From NCBI GenBank assembly GCA_015179125.1, contig WHVA01000003.1:372001-436000 (forward strand): a stretch of DNA of 64,000 nt. The letters run 5' to 3'. Below, one piece after another: positions 11,701-21,082 of the stretch (within the stretch, counting starts at the first letter, position 1; each line of letters begins with the position of its first letter). Position numbers and translations under genes: made by a program. This DNA comes from Gautieria morchelliformis. Its lineage: Eukaryota; Basidiomycota; Agaricomycetes; Gomphales; Gomphaceae. The notes below the pieces were generated by a model. The model was given only the letters and a program-made list of their open reading frames with translations. It did not search any database and had not been told where the DNA came from.

Positions 11701-11994
11701 GGCGACAGCCAGTGGATGGGGCGCGTTAGTAGAGTTAGAGAAAAGGGCGGGACTGAGCCTTTCCTCAATCCCACCTGCTTGTGACGCGATCGGAGTGCTA
11801 GGGGTGTTATAAAGACAGCGGGCGGGATTGGCTGCATACTCACATGCGACGCAGTGGTGGGCTGGAATGGATGCGTGGGTGTGGGCTGGAGTGGACGCGA
11901 CATTGCTAATATTTTCTCACGCGCCTGTAGGATAGGATTAGCAGTTCGGCGTACTCCGCAACTAATATATATTACAAACTAATATTGTCTATTA

Positions 11995-14946
11995 CGCAAG
12001 TCGCTTGATTTCCGACACTGTTCCGAGAGCAGAAGTCGGAAATTGGAGTGGAACTGGCAAAGCAAACAGAACTGGTGGAAGGTCTCCCAGAAGCGGAATC
12101 ATTTCCGAAAGCGGAGGCGGAGATGGAATCGGAACTGTAAGCGGAGTCGGAAATGGAGTCGGAACTGGAAATGGAAAACAGGGTGTCCCCTGACATCACC
12201 CCCCCTCTAGCGTGCTGCATCCTCGAAGCATGGGACATGAGGGATTGAAATGCCAGTGAGCGGATTCGGCGAGGGGCACCAGGGTGTGTCCTATAGAACT
12301 CGTGGAGTTTGTCCAGAGCGGAGACATCTTGCTCCAGGACCCATGAATTCTCCTCATACCCATACCCTTCCCATTTCACGAGGAATTGGAGTCGCCCTCG
12401 CACAAACCGGCTGTCCAGGATCCGTTCCACCACATAGTGCTCTTCCCCATCTACAATTTCCGGTGGAGGTGGCGGACGAGCCTTCCGACCTGGAATTGGG
12501 TCCTCAAGCATAGGGAGTAACTTCACCACGTTGAACACGGGGTGGAGGCGGGACATGGACATCGGAAGTCGGAGGCGGTATGCATTCCGTCCGACCCTCG
12601 GCATCACTGTGAAGGGCCCAAGGTAGCGGTGGGCAAGCTTCTGCGAAGGGCGTATGGTGCGGATGTCACTTGCATCTAGATACACCTTGTCTCCAACTTG
12701 GTACTCTGGGGTGAACCCGGCGTTGGTTGTAGTACCTTGCCATGTCATCCTTGGCCTTCGCAAGGGCCGACTTGGCTTCCGAAAGGGTGGAGTCCATGCG
12801 GTCTCGGAACTCATTGACTGTCTCGAGTCGGGACTCTGCCTGGTGTGGCTCAAAGCTGGCGTCCAGAGTCGAGCATGAAGGGGGTCTGTTGTGTGGCGGA
12901 ATGTACATGGTTGTTGTATTGGAATTCCGCGAGTGGAAGTAACTCATCCCAGTCATCCTGCCTCTCATTGACAAAGAGGCGGAGATATTGCTCCAACTCC
13001 TGATTGACCCATTCCGTCTGTCCGTCACCCTGTGGATGGTATGCTGTGGTGGTAGCCAGCTTTATGCCGAGCAGGCGGTAGAGCTCCCGAGTCAGTTCCG
13101 CGACAAACTGCGGACCTCGGTCGGAAACGACTTGCTTCGGGAGCCCATGCAACTTCTAGACATGGGCAAGGAACACGCGGGCCGCTCCGAGGGCTGTGAT
13201 CATCGTGTGCGTCGGAATGAAGTGGGACACCTTGCTTACCGAGCCCACGACGTTCATGATTGCGTCGTAGCCATGAGACTCTGGGAGTTCAACGATGAAG
13301 TCAACACTGATAGTGTCCCAGTGGGATTCTGGAATCGGGAGTGGAACAAGTTCTCCGACGGGCGGATGTTGTTGCACTTTGGTTCGGAGACAAAGGTCAC
13401 ATGTCTTCACGTACTGTCCAATGTAGCGGGACATCTGAGGCCACCAGTAGTTCCGAGCCACTAACTCCAGCGTCTTCCACCTGCCAGCATGCCCAGCAAC
13501 CGGTGTGTCATGGTGCTGGCACACAATGCGGCGGCGGAGGTCTGCCCCACCTGGAACATAGACCTTGCCTCTGAAGTGGAGCAGCCCATCACGTTCCGAC
13601 CATTCTGCTGCCTGTACAGACCGTGAGTGCCCTTTCCGAAGTTCCTCCACCGCCTTCACCACCGACTCCTCATTCTCTCCATTCCGGTACTGCCTCCAGA
13701 TGTCCCGGAGCATTTCCGTTTCCGCCCCAACTGCAGTCACTCCTTCGAGGGCGCGGATTGCAAAGAGACTTGGGTGGAGCAGTGTCATATCAGCGTTGTC
13801 TCCACTTCCACTTCCATGATCCGCACTGTGGGATAGGGCATTGGGCTTCCCCATGGTGTGGCCGGGGCGGTGGTGGAGCATGAAGTCGAACCGGGACAGG
13901 TGTAGGGACCACCGTGCTTGTCGTCAGTTCAACTTCTTAGACGTGCGGAAATACTCGAGGTTCTTGTGGTCTGTCCAGATCTCAAACGGGCATAGAGCAC
14001 CCTCGAGGAAGTGTTGCCACTCCTCCAGCCCTCGGATGATTGCCAGCATCTCCTTGTCGTGGATCTCATAGTTCCGCTCGACCGGACTAAGGCTTTTAGA
14101 GAAGAAGGCAATTGGATGCCACCCCCCACCATCTTCTGATGACTGTTGTGACAAGACCGCTCCGGTAGCTGTGTCGGAAGAATCCGCCTCAACTCGATAA
14201 GGGCGAGAGTCGTCGGGAAAGATCAGGACTGGGGCAGAAGTGATCAGCTCCTTGAGTTTGTCAAAGGAGGCCTGTTCCGGCTCTCCCCACTGCCATCCAA
14301 CCTCCTTCTTGGCGAGGTCGAAGAGGGCATGGGCATGGCGGGAGAAGTCCTTGATGAACCGCCGGTAGAAATTGACAAACCCAATGAAGGACTGGACCTC
14401 CTTCTTGTTCCGCGGCACGGGCCAATCTGATACACCGGAAACTTTGACCGGGTCCATTTCCACCTTTCCCTCTGACACAATCACCCCAAGATACTCTATC
14501 CGCGTCCGCTCAAATTCGCACTTTTCCGGCTTGAGACACAGGTTGTACTCCCGGAGCCATTCCAGCACTCTCCGCACAACCTCCCGATGTTCCGACATTG
14601 TTTTTGTGAAGATGAGGATGTCATCGAGGTAGACGCAGACAACCCCTTCTGCTATCATGTCACGGAAGATGTCATTCATCATCGTCTGGAACATGGCAGG
14701 ACTGTTGGTGAGGCCAAAGAACATGACCTGTGGCTCAAAGAGTCCTCAGTTGGTGCGGAATGTGGCCTTCCACTCGTCTCCCTCCCGGATCCGAACATTA
14801 TTGAAGCCCCAGCGGACATCCAGCTTAGTGAAGTACCTTTCCCCGCGGAGTTGTGTGATCAGTTCGGAAATGAGTGGAATGGGGTACCGGTCCTTGATCG
14901 TGATCGCATTCAAGGCCCGGTAATCCTGCACAAGTCTGAGCGAGCC
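11995..14946 (-). mobile_element. Ty3/Gypsy chromovirus, Gypsy-2, partial and broken
   Basis: Minus strand. LTR part 11995-12195 (starting TGTCAGGGGACACC at 12195, next to a G-rich purine tract), chromodomain about 12230-12480 (LVKWEGYGYEENSW), integrase about 12490-13600 (DRGPQF, YHPQGDGQTE), H2C2 zinc finger near 13480-13540, RNase H about 13870-14300, RT 14300-14946 ([17 protein letters not shown]). The RT side is cut off at 14947 by an LTR of family E. The protein differs clearly from Gypsy-1, so it is a separate family. It is broken at several points. The LTR contains GGA-rich short tandem units at about 12040-12180. Confidence 0.85.
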
Positions 14947-15889
14947 TGTCATGACGCGTTTATTTCTCATACTCAGGTGTTCTGTCCTGCCATTTCTCAC
15001 CCCATTTCCATGTTCGTTCTGATCGCCATTGTCGTGTTCGGCAACCGATTCTCGCTGTCCGCGCCAATTACCATAGCCACACCGTCAAAACGCACGATCG
15101 ACGTCTTTGGACTGACTTGGCAGTCATCGCTGGGTCTACCACCTCCTCTGCTCGACCCTCTTCCAATGGTGTTCTGGTAATTGGACTGTCATGACCTGTG
15201 TGTTTCCTGGACCTTGTTATCCCCATTTCCCTTTTCGCTACTCCTCCCCAGTGTTCGCTCGGCTTCGCCCTCCACCTCGACCTCTCCTCTTCTATGTCAC
15301 CTCTATTCGCCCTCCCTCGCATGTCGCCGAATGACCATTCGCTGCTCGCATCATTCGCCAACAGGCACACCATCAAATCACAATCGACATCCCTATCCGG
15401 CATTATGGCTCGTCAGTAACTCCATCAGCTTCTCGATCCAACCCCCTTTTGGTGTTCATATGAGCAGGGTGCGTTCGCGGGACGTCCTACCCGTAGGTCA
15501 TGTGGGATCAACCCAGTAGATGAAGAACCCATGCAGGGCAGTGTATATGCGGGCCCCAAGACATGATTTCATACACAGGTGTCTTCGCCACCTTCACTCT
15601 CCGTCGTTTCATGTTCCCCCTCTTCTCTCATTCTATTGTATGTTTATTCCATCTATGTTGTATCATGGCTGCGCACCCCTATCCAACCCTGACTTGTGAC
15701 GGCCTCTTTCCTATTCGCTGATACCTTACGAGCATTCGATATAAGTAGCTTACATTCGCATGTATATTCCCCAGTTCAATTATCATACGTCGTTCATCTT
15801 GTGCAAATTTGACCTCGCTGTGGTCATCGTCTTAAGCCTTCTCTTGGAGATTTCCATCTTCAACTAGCAAAGGACTTAGGCATCACTAG
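14947..15889 (+). mobile_element. LTR of family E, copy 1
   Basis: Starts TGTCATGACGCG and runs through blocks shared with copies at 23889-24923, 36909-37830, 44005-45102, 62019-63274 and 63275-64000, including GCGTTCGCGGGACGTCC (about 15471) and the ATTCGATATAAGTAG block near 15733. The right end typical of the family (CCAATCTTGACA) is not present, so the copy is incomplete at about 15889. It interrupts Gypsy-2. Confidence 0.7.
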
Positions 15890-16345
15890 ACCAAGAGCTA
15901 GCTGTTACACGCGGCCCCTCGCCGGTAACCAACCCGGCCGCGGAAGCGGCCTTCCGGAAAGACATGGGTATCGACTCCCCGCCCCATGTACCCGCCAGTG
16001 ACGCGGCACTCCCTACGGACCCACGTCCATTGCAGGCCCCATACACCGACATACCAATGTCGGATGCGCACTCCGAGGACCTCACCAGGTCCATTTATGA
16101 GGAGGTTTGAGTTGTTTATAGAGGGGGAGGGTGTAAATACACTATTTACCCCCATTTCCCTTAAGGCAATGCGCGCTACTGGATTGCTTAGATAAGCACT
16201 GTACAGTTCTTGCATGGGAACCGCACGGCGGTTCCCCAGATCTTACCTTACAACTGTCACTACGTAGCACACGGAATTACCACTCATTGGTCGAGTTCCG
16301 CTTGCCCTTGTGACACAAGGCAATAAGATTCATAATCTTACAAAA
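15890..16345 (-). repeat. LTR-like fragment (family F)
   Basis: The right part reads on the minus strand like 35570-35650 on the plus strand: a GACCAATGAGTGGTA box, a CTACGTAGTGACAG-type box and GGTTCCC. The inner part contains GC-rich sequence near 15910-15960. No coding signal was found. It probably belongs to the Gypsy family whose gag lies at 33485-35384. Confidence 0.45.
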
Positions 16346-16573
16346 TGTCTTGGACTCATTGCCCGGTTCCACATTCTCCCCTCACTCGTCGCACTCCTCT
16401 ACACCCTCTCTTCCTGACCTCGACGAGGTCACCACCCTTCGGTTAGAGACTTTTGGACCTTATCACGAACGTATTCGCATGGCCAAGATGATGCTAACCT
16501 GGACGCGAAACGGAAAAAAGGTTTATAATTGGTATGTTGCCCACCAGGTTCAATTTTAACTATGATTAATAAG

Positions 16574-17984
16574 GACATGGCTACAGGCCTTGCCATGCCG
16601 ATGATCAGATATACACCCCTTACGAATTGCCACAGGCCTTAAAAACGCTTTGTCTCGAACTGCCGGAGTGCCCATGCGCCACACAGGAGACAGAACTGGA
16701 TACCCGCCATTACTACCACATCTGGGTGGTCCAAACTGGCCAATATCGCGGTAAGGTTGCTGCCGCCTGTGCACAGAAGTGACAAGGCTGTGGTACATGG
16801 AGTGAGTCATTCAATCTCCATCTCTTTGCTACACTAACTTTTGTCAGTCTGCCTGACAGACTTAATTAGTGATAACCCTGCTTTACCAGTGGAAGTGTAT
16901 GCTGCAAGACCAGACACCGAGACCAGTCCAGGTATTCTCTCGAGTATTTTAGCTTAATATGACAGGTGATACTTAACAGTCATGCTAGGTCTCCTGGACT
17001 TCGATAGATATGGCCTCCTCCGTTCCTCCCAAATCTCAAGCAGTAATTCTTCTAGTCTCCCTTTGTTGGTTCTCATGTCTCGTAGCATCTTGTACTAGCT
17101 CACCCTCGCTAATAAAACCACCACCTCCATATCATCAATATCACCAGCAAAGACGAGGAGGCTTCAGTGGGGGTAAGTAATTACATCATTGTATCATGTT
17201 TCTACGCTACTCAGTGTGGTGGTTTATAGTCGTCAAACAAAGCAAGAGGGACTCGGGGATAAAAATGAAGGCCCAAATTCCCACTGCGAGTGCTGATGAC
17301 CTGTTTGTTGTCAGTCCACATTTGGGAACACCATCCACAGCTAGCTCGGCGCTCTCCATTCCAGACCTTCCCTTACCATTGCACTCCACGACCCCTTCAC
17401 CCTCAATGTTTACTATCCCAGATCTTCCACTCCCGTCACACTCCAGCCAATATCCAGCCTCAAAAGGACCTACAGTTCCCGCATCGTCATTGGATATGCC
17501 GCAGTCGAACCAGCTTGCAGCATTTCACACTACGACTAACTTGGATTCTGGCTACCAGTCACCACCCATGTACAACGATGATACAGGAGCTATAGAGACT
17601 ACCCCGTGTTCCAAAAGAAACCTAAGTTATCTAACTGACAGTGTCACTATAATGCCAGGTATGTATATTTTCAAATAAGCTTTCTTCGACTGACACTTAT
17701 CTACATTTGTCCAAGGAGACCGAAGGCATGGTGACACAGCGTGCCTCTGGGAGCCGCCTGATGCACATACGGCGTTCACATACAATCGACATGTGCCGCC
17801 ACTGCGGGGCTCTCAGTTGGAGGAGGCATTTCAAAACCTTCGCTCTAACAAAGGTATCAGTTCAGAAACGTTTTGGAGAGCATTTGATATGTGTAACTGT
17901 TATCAATTCTTTACTAAGGAAGCCCTGCACTATGTACATGGGCCAAAATTTCCAATGTGGGCATATCCTGACATGCGTTCGTGA
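16574..17984 (+). CDS. Multi-exon host-like gene, unknown function
   Basis: Six exons join in phase: 16574-16750, 16848-16931, 16989-17042, 17086-17172, 17230-17658 and 17716-17984 (stop TGA 17982-17984). Introns are 97, 57, 43, 57 and 57 bp, all GT...AG. The protein begins near HGYRPCHADDQIYTPYELP, has a Cys-rich stretch (CLELPECPC), a Pro/Tyr/Gln-rich part (KPPPPYHQYHQQRR), a Ser/Pro-rich middle of about 130 residues containing a repeated IPDLPLP motif, and a folded-looking C-terminus (ETFWRAFDMCNCYQFFTKEA...PKFPMWAYPDMRS). A possible first exon at 16350-16530 (LETFGPYHERIRMAKMM) ends in a good donor but does not join in phase, so the 5' end is unresolved or damaged by the LTR debris just upstream. 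I do not recognise the family. Confidence 0.6.
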
Positions 17985-18459
17985 TTGTGTGCCATAGACT
18001 CTCCCTGTAGCTATTTCTCAACTTTCTTGATGTATATCGAGAGTAGCTACCAAATAACAGAATGGCTTTTCTTGGAATTATACGCCTAACCTTTTGTGGC
18101 AATACTACATCAACACAGACTGGTCCCTTGTGCTGCGAAGGTCCTTGCAGGGATCGCAGAGTCTACAGAGTCAGTCTCAAACGCCTTCCTTGGTTTCAGC
18201 ACTTCAGATTTAGGGCAGGTTCAACCTCTTGCTGGACAAACACATTGAGTATCTCACCCTTGCAGTGAACAACGCAAAATCTCACTCTCCATCTTGTCAA
18301 AGAGGGCGGTAAGGATGTCTTAAGTTACATCGCGGATGTCAGCTTGGGAGAACCTTGGTCGCAAGGATGTGTAAGGGGAAATGTTTTACGGGAGGATAAA
18401 CTGAAATCAAGTATCACGGGTGCGCAGCTTCAGCTGCCATTACTGCTCTCAGCCTAGCT
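17985..18459. other. Gene-free stretch
   Basis: About 475 bp between the unknown gene and the first recognisable amylase sequence. Short open frames exist on both strands but none shows a known motif or a coherent exon pattern. It may hold the 3' untranslated region of the upstream gene. Confidence 0.4.
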
Positions 18460-18547
18460 AACTACTGCCGAAGGTATTGGAGCCAGGATATCACGGCACT
18501 CAATACCCACTAAGGCGACGAGACTAGTATACGCAGTTCCTGCTTGG

Positions 18548-19027
18548 TGTAGAGGACAGGAATTATAGGCAATAGGACTGGACTTGGTGCTCAAAAGAAT
18601 GGACTAGAAATTAATTCACTCTCTCAGTGAATTTAGTTGTCACTATTAATATTATACACTACCTAGAAATCAATTAACTACAGGATTTCTGGGTCAATAA
18701 ATCGAAGGAGAATAAGACTAATTTACTTGCCTCTCTCAGTGAATTTGGTTGTCACTGAGAGAGGGGGGAAATCTGTCTCACTGTGCATATACTACCACCC
18801 GGCCCTTTAGCGCCCGCGCGCGTCGAAATGATTACATAAGGGTGCTGGTGGTGACAAGAAGGAAAACAAATTGAAATAGAAGTACAAATCTTTGGTAGAA
18901 AAATTCGGAAAAATTCTAAAAAATAAAGTGATCATAGTAGAACAATCTGAAAAGAAATTGGAAGGAAATACGCATGGTGGAATCTATTTGGCTTGATTTT
19001 GGTGCAGGAGCACAAATGCACCCAACA
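18548..19027 (-). mobile_element. Solo Copia LTR (480 bp)
   Basis: On the minus strand it begins TGTTGGGTGCATTTG and ends CTACA at 18548. It is flanked on both sides by CTTGG (18543-18547 and 19028-19032), a perfect 5-bp target duplication. It matches the LTRs at 26062-26548 and 45158-45653 across most of its length, including the CTCTCTCAGTGA...TCACTGAGAGAG hairpin near 18734-18768. It sits inside the alpha-amylase relic, so that gene was hit after this Copia family was active. Confidence 0.9.
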
Positions 19028-19421
19028 CTTGGCCCCTGCGTATAGTGTCAGCTCACGACGTTAATGACAGCTCAATGCTCTCTCAAGGCTCTGCATGACA
19101 GAGGGATGTATCTCCTGCACGTCATCATCAACCACATGGCCAAACGGACTTTAACAACCAGGTGCGTTTCATATCCATGTATTTCTCTTGGCCATATGGC
19201 TCTAATTGACAAAATCACAAACAGATGTTGAGCAGTGCTCCCTTGGCGATGCCAACGTGGCCCTTGTGGACCTCAACACTGAAAATGAAGATGTGATTAA
19301 TGGGATGTACTCCATGATCAATCAAACCATGCAAAAATATAGTGTAGATGTGGTCAGGTTCGACACAGTGAAGCATGGTGAGAATCTGAACCTTCTTAAT
19401 TATTCTTCATCTTATTAAGTA

Positions 19422-20010
19422 TGATAGGTTTGGAAGGACTTTTGGCATCTGATGATGAAGGGAACGATGCTGCTACCTTGACGCCCTCATCGATCCACTC
19501 CCCCACTCTTGCGACGCCAGAGTGTAGGTTGAAGTTGCTCATCAGACAATGGCTGATCCCCGCGCCCGCCTTCTTGATCAGTGCGAGTTCCGTGTCAGAT
19601 AAATGGCATCCGTGCGCAAGGATCATCGTTGGCCCCAGCAAGCTGAAATCGTCATACACGGCTGCGTAGGACGCGTGGGCGGGGAATAGCGACACAGTCA
19701 AGTATTTCTGTGGTGTTCTCCGAGATGTGTGTCTGGATAGGAAGACGTGTGGGGAAAGGGGTCGCTGGGTGTGGCGAGGCAGATGGTGTGGCACCAGGTG
19801 CCTCTGCGGCGAGTTTTCCCAGGTCAGATAGCATATCGTCCATGCACGAGAGTGCACATCATGGTGTTAGGATAGGGCAGAGAAGAACCGAGTTGAGTGA
19901 ATTAACATATGATATCATAGAACGCGGGTTCGCGAGCGAGTCAGTGTGGGTGTGGTCTAAATATGATGCAGGAGTGTTGCGATCCGGGTTTTGAACAGAG
20001 TGCTGGCGTG
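19422..20010 (-). pseudogene. Guanine deaminase relic
   Basis: Minus strand, read from about 20010 to 19422. Pieces in order: a segment ending SYVNSLNS and PILTP followed by ALSC (family form PxxTPRFxxSC), LPIQTHISENTTEI (active-site His in the amidohydrolase barrel), SYAAVYDDFSLLG, MILAHGCHLSDTELALIKKAG (second metal-site His region), and GISHCLMSNFNLHSGVARVGEW. These are diagnostic of guanine deaminase, which converts guanine to xanthine. A TGA replaces the Arg codon after PILTP, frames shift at least twice, and both ends are missing. It lies in the opposite orientation inside the amylase relic. Confidence 0.7.
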
Positions 20011-20408
20011 TGGACTGTTGGTGAAGTCCAGGGTAACAGGACGAGTTACGTGGAGACTACACTAGTCAGCTACTATCCCATGACCTGGAGAACACCGTGT
20101 TGATTTTGACTGCAACACAGACTTCTTGGACAGTGTCCTTGACTATCCGGCCTACTTTGCCCTCACATAAATACTCAACTCCAACGCCAACCCGCTCACC
20201 ATCTCCAAACCGCCGCTCCTCGGACTCCTCACCAACGTCGGTAACGCCTCCGTCTCATCATGGGGCGTGCTGAATGCCAGGTACAGTGGCAATGAGAATA
20301 TCATGGAGGTCCTGACCTGTACTAAGATGCAGGCCGATGGGAAAGGAGGGGTTAACATGAATACGGGCCAGCGGGCAGCCTATGGTACGCAGTCCATTTC
20401 CTTTTCCT

Positions 20409-20439
20409 GTTTTTTTTTTTTTTTTTTTTTTTTTTTTTC
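20409..20439. repeat. Poly-T run of about 29 bp
   Basis: An uninterrupted T run separates the amylase C-terminal relic from the glucan synthase relic. On the minus strand it is a poly-A run. It could be a retroposition scar or a simple slippage tract. Its length in an assembly is unreliable. Confidence 0.8.
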
Positions 20440-20489
20440 CATTTTTGGGGACAATGATAGGATGCTCATTGCGGTCTCACGCAGATCAT

Positions 20490-20765
20490 TCCATTATGCT
20501 CTGGGTCCTTATTTTTGGGTGCAAATTCACTGAATCATACTTCTTCCTCACCCCATCATTCTGTGATCCCATTGGTGTCATGGTCGGCATGAAAATACAG
20601 GGCTGCAATGACTGGTACTTTGGCAATGTGCTGTGTAGAAACCAGGCCACGTTTATGTTGACAATCATGTATCTCATGGACTTGGTCCTGTTCTTCTTAG
20701 ATACATTCCTGTGGTATATCATTTGGAACATGGTGTTCAGCATTGTTGAAACTTTGAAGATTTTC
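20490..20765 (+). pseudogene. 1,3-beta-glucan synthase (GT48, FKS1-like) fragment
   Basis: The frame reads FTESYFFLTPSFCDPIGVMV, GMKIQGCNDWYFGN, NQATFMLTIMYLMDLVLFFL and DTFLWYIIWNMVFSI. This is a central membrane-spanning stretch of the fungal cell-wall glucan synthase catalytic subunit, whose full length is about 1,700-1,900 residues. Only about 90 residues are present, with no flanking exons, so it is a captured or left-behind fragment. It has the same strand as the amylase relic and lies less than 100 bp from it. Confidence 0.75.
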
Positions 20766-21082
20766 CCAAGAAATCAAGATTGTATTACATAAAGAGAAGG
20801 TATCAATCCTGTTGCCTTATCACCGTACACCCAGGCAGCATTGTCTCTCACCTAGTCTCCACTGCCATCTTCAGTTGACGTCCCTTTCCTCTGAGCCCAG
20901 TTGAATGGTCTCAAATTGACTGTTCCCCATGTTTTCCATGTATGTTTACCGCTCTGCATATGATGTCTTCCGGTGTTGCTTGCATTCAGGAGAGGGTGGG
21001 AGCAGTGTCCGTTTGTCAGGCCTGGATAGTGCCCTAGAAGCCTGACCAAATACCTGTGAATAAATCAACATATGGTCAGGAG
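20766..21082. other. Gene-free spacer
   Basis: About 315 bp between the glucan synthase fragment and the Mutator-like transposase. I see no coding or repeat signal. It should contain the 3' end of the Mutator-like element if that element has terminal repeats, but I could not identify any. Confidence 0.3.

Larger units (their letters stand above)
8985..11989. mobile_element. PIF/Harbinger-like DNA transposon
   Basis: Terminal inverted repeats of roughly 25 bp can be aligned. The left side, 8985-9010, reads GAGTATATTAGTTTGTAGTA onward, and the right side, read backwards from 11989, begins GACAATATTAGTTTGTAATA. Two genes lie inside in convergent orientation, a DDE transposase (plus) and a Myb/SANT-like gene (minus), which is the standard PIF/Harbinger gene pair. 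The exact target duplication is unclear: TA is shared at both borders, while the 3-bp TWA duplication typical of the superfamily does not match perfectly. The left flank is LTR sequence like 240-558, the right flank is the LTR of Gypsy-2. Confidence 0.75.
18460..20400 (+). pseudogene. GH13 alpha-amylase relic, in pieces
   Basis: Four pieces resemble a secreted fungal alpha-amylase in the right order. About 18470-18535 reads YWSQDITALNTH (family form GYWxxDxYxxNxHFG). About 19090-19150 reads ALHDRGMYLLHVIINHMA (conserved region I, ending NH). About 19220-19380 reads LGDANVALVDLNTEN and VVRFDTVKH (region II with the nucleophile Asp). About 20115-20390 reads DYPAYFALT, then VMEVLTCT-like IMEVLTCTKMQADGKGG, the C-terminal beta domain. 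An in-frame stop lies in the first and last pieces, large parts are absent, a Copia solo LTR (18548-19027) and a guanine deaminase relic (19422-20010) interrupt it. It cannot encode an enzyme. Confidence 0.7.

Noticed and set aside
11616-11903. Proline-rich 5' exon of the Harbinger Myb-like gene
   Set aside because: An open frame and possible donors exist, but none joins the Myb exon in phase.
8982-11994. A TTA target duplication for the Harbinger element
   Set aside because: TTA occurs near both borders but not at equivalent positions relative to the inverted repeats; only TA is shared exactly.
16345-16531. First coding exon of the unknown gene
   Set aside because: It has a plausible reading and donor but does not join the next exon in phase and has no ATG in the right frame, so it was left out of the model.
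20382-20470. Phe-rich N-terminus for the glucan synthase fragment
   Set aside because: The Phe run is only the poly-T tract translated, and the synthase similarity starts after it.
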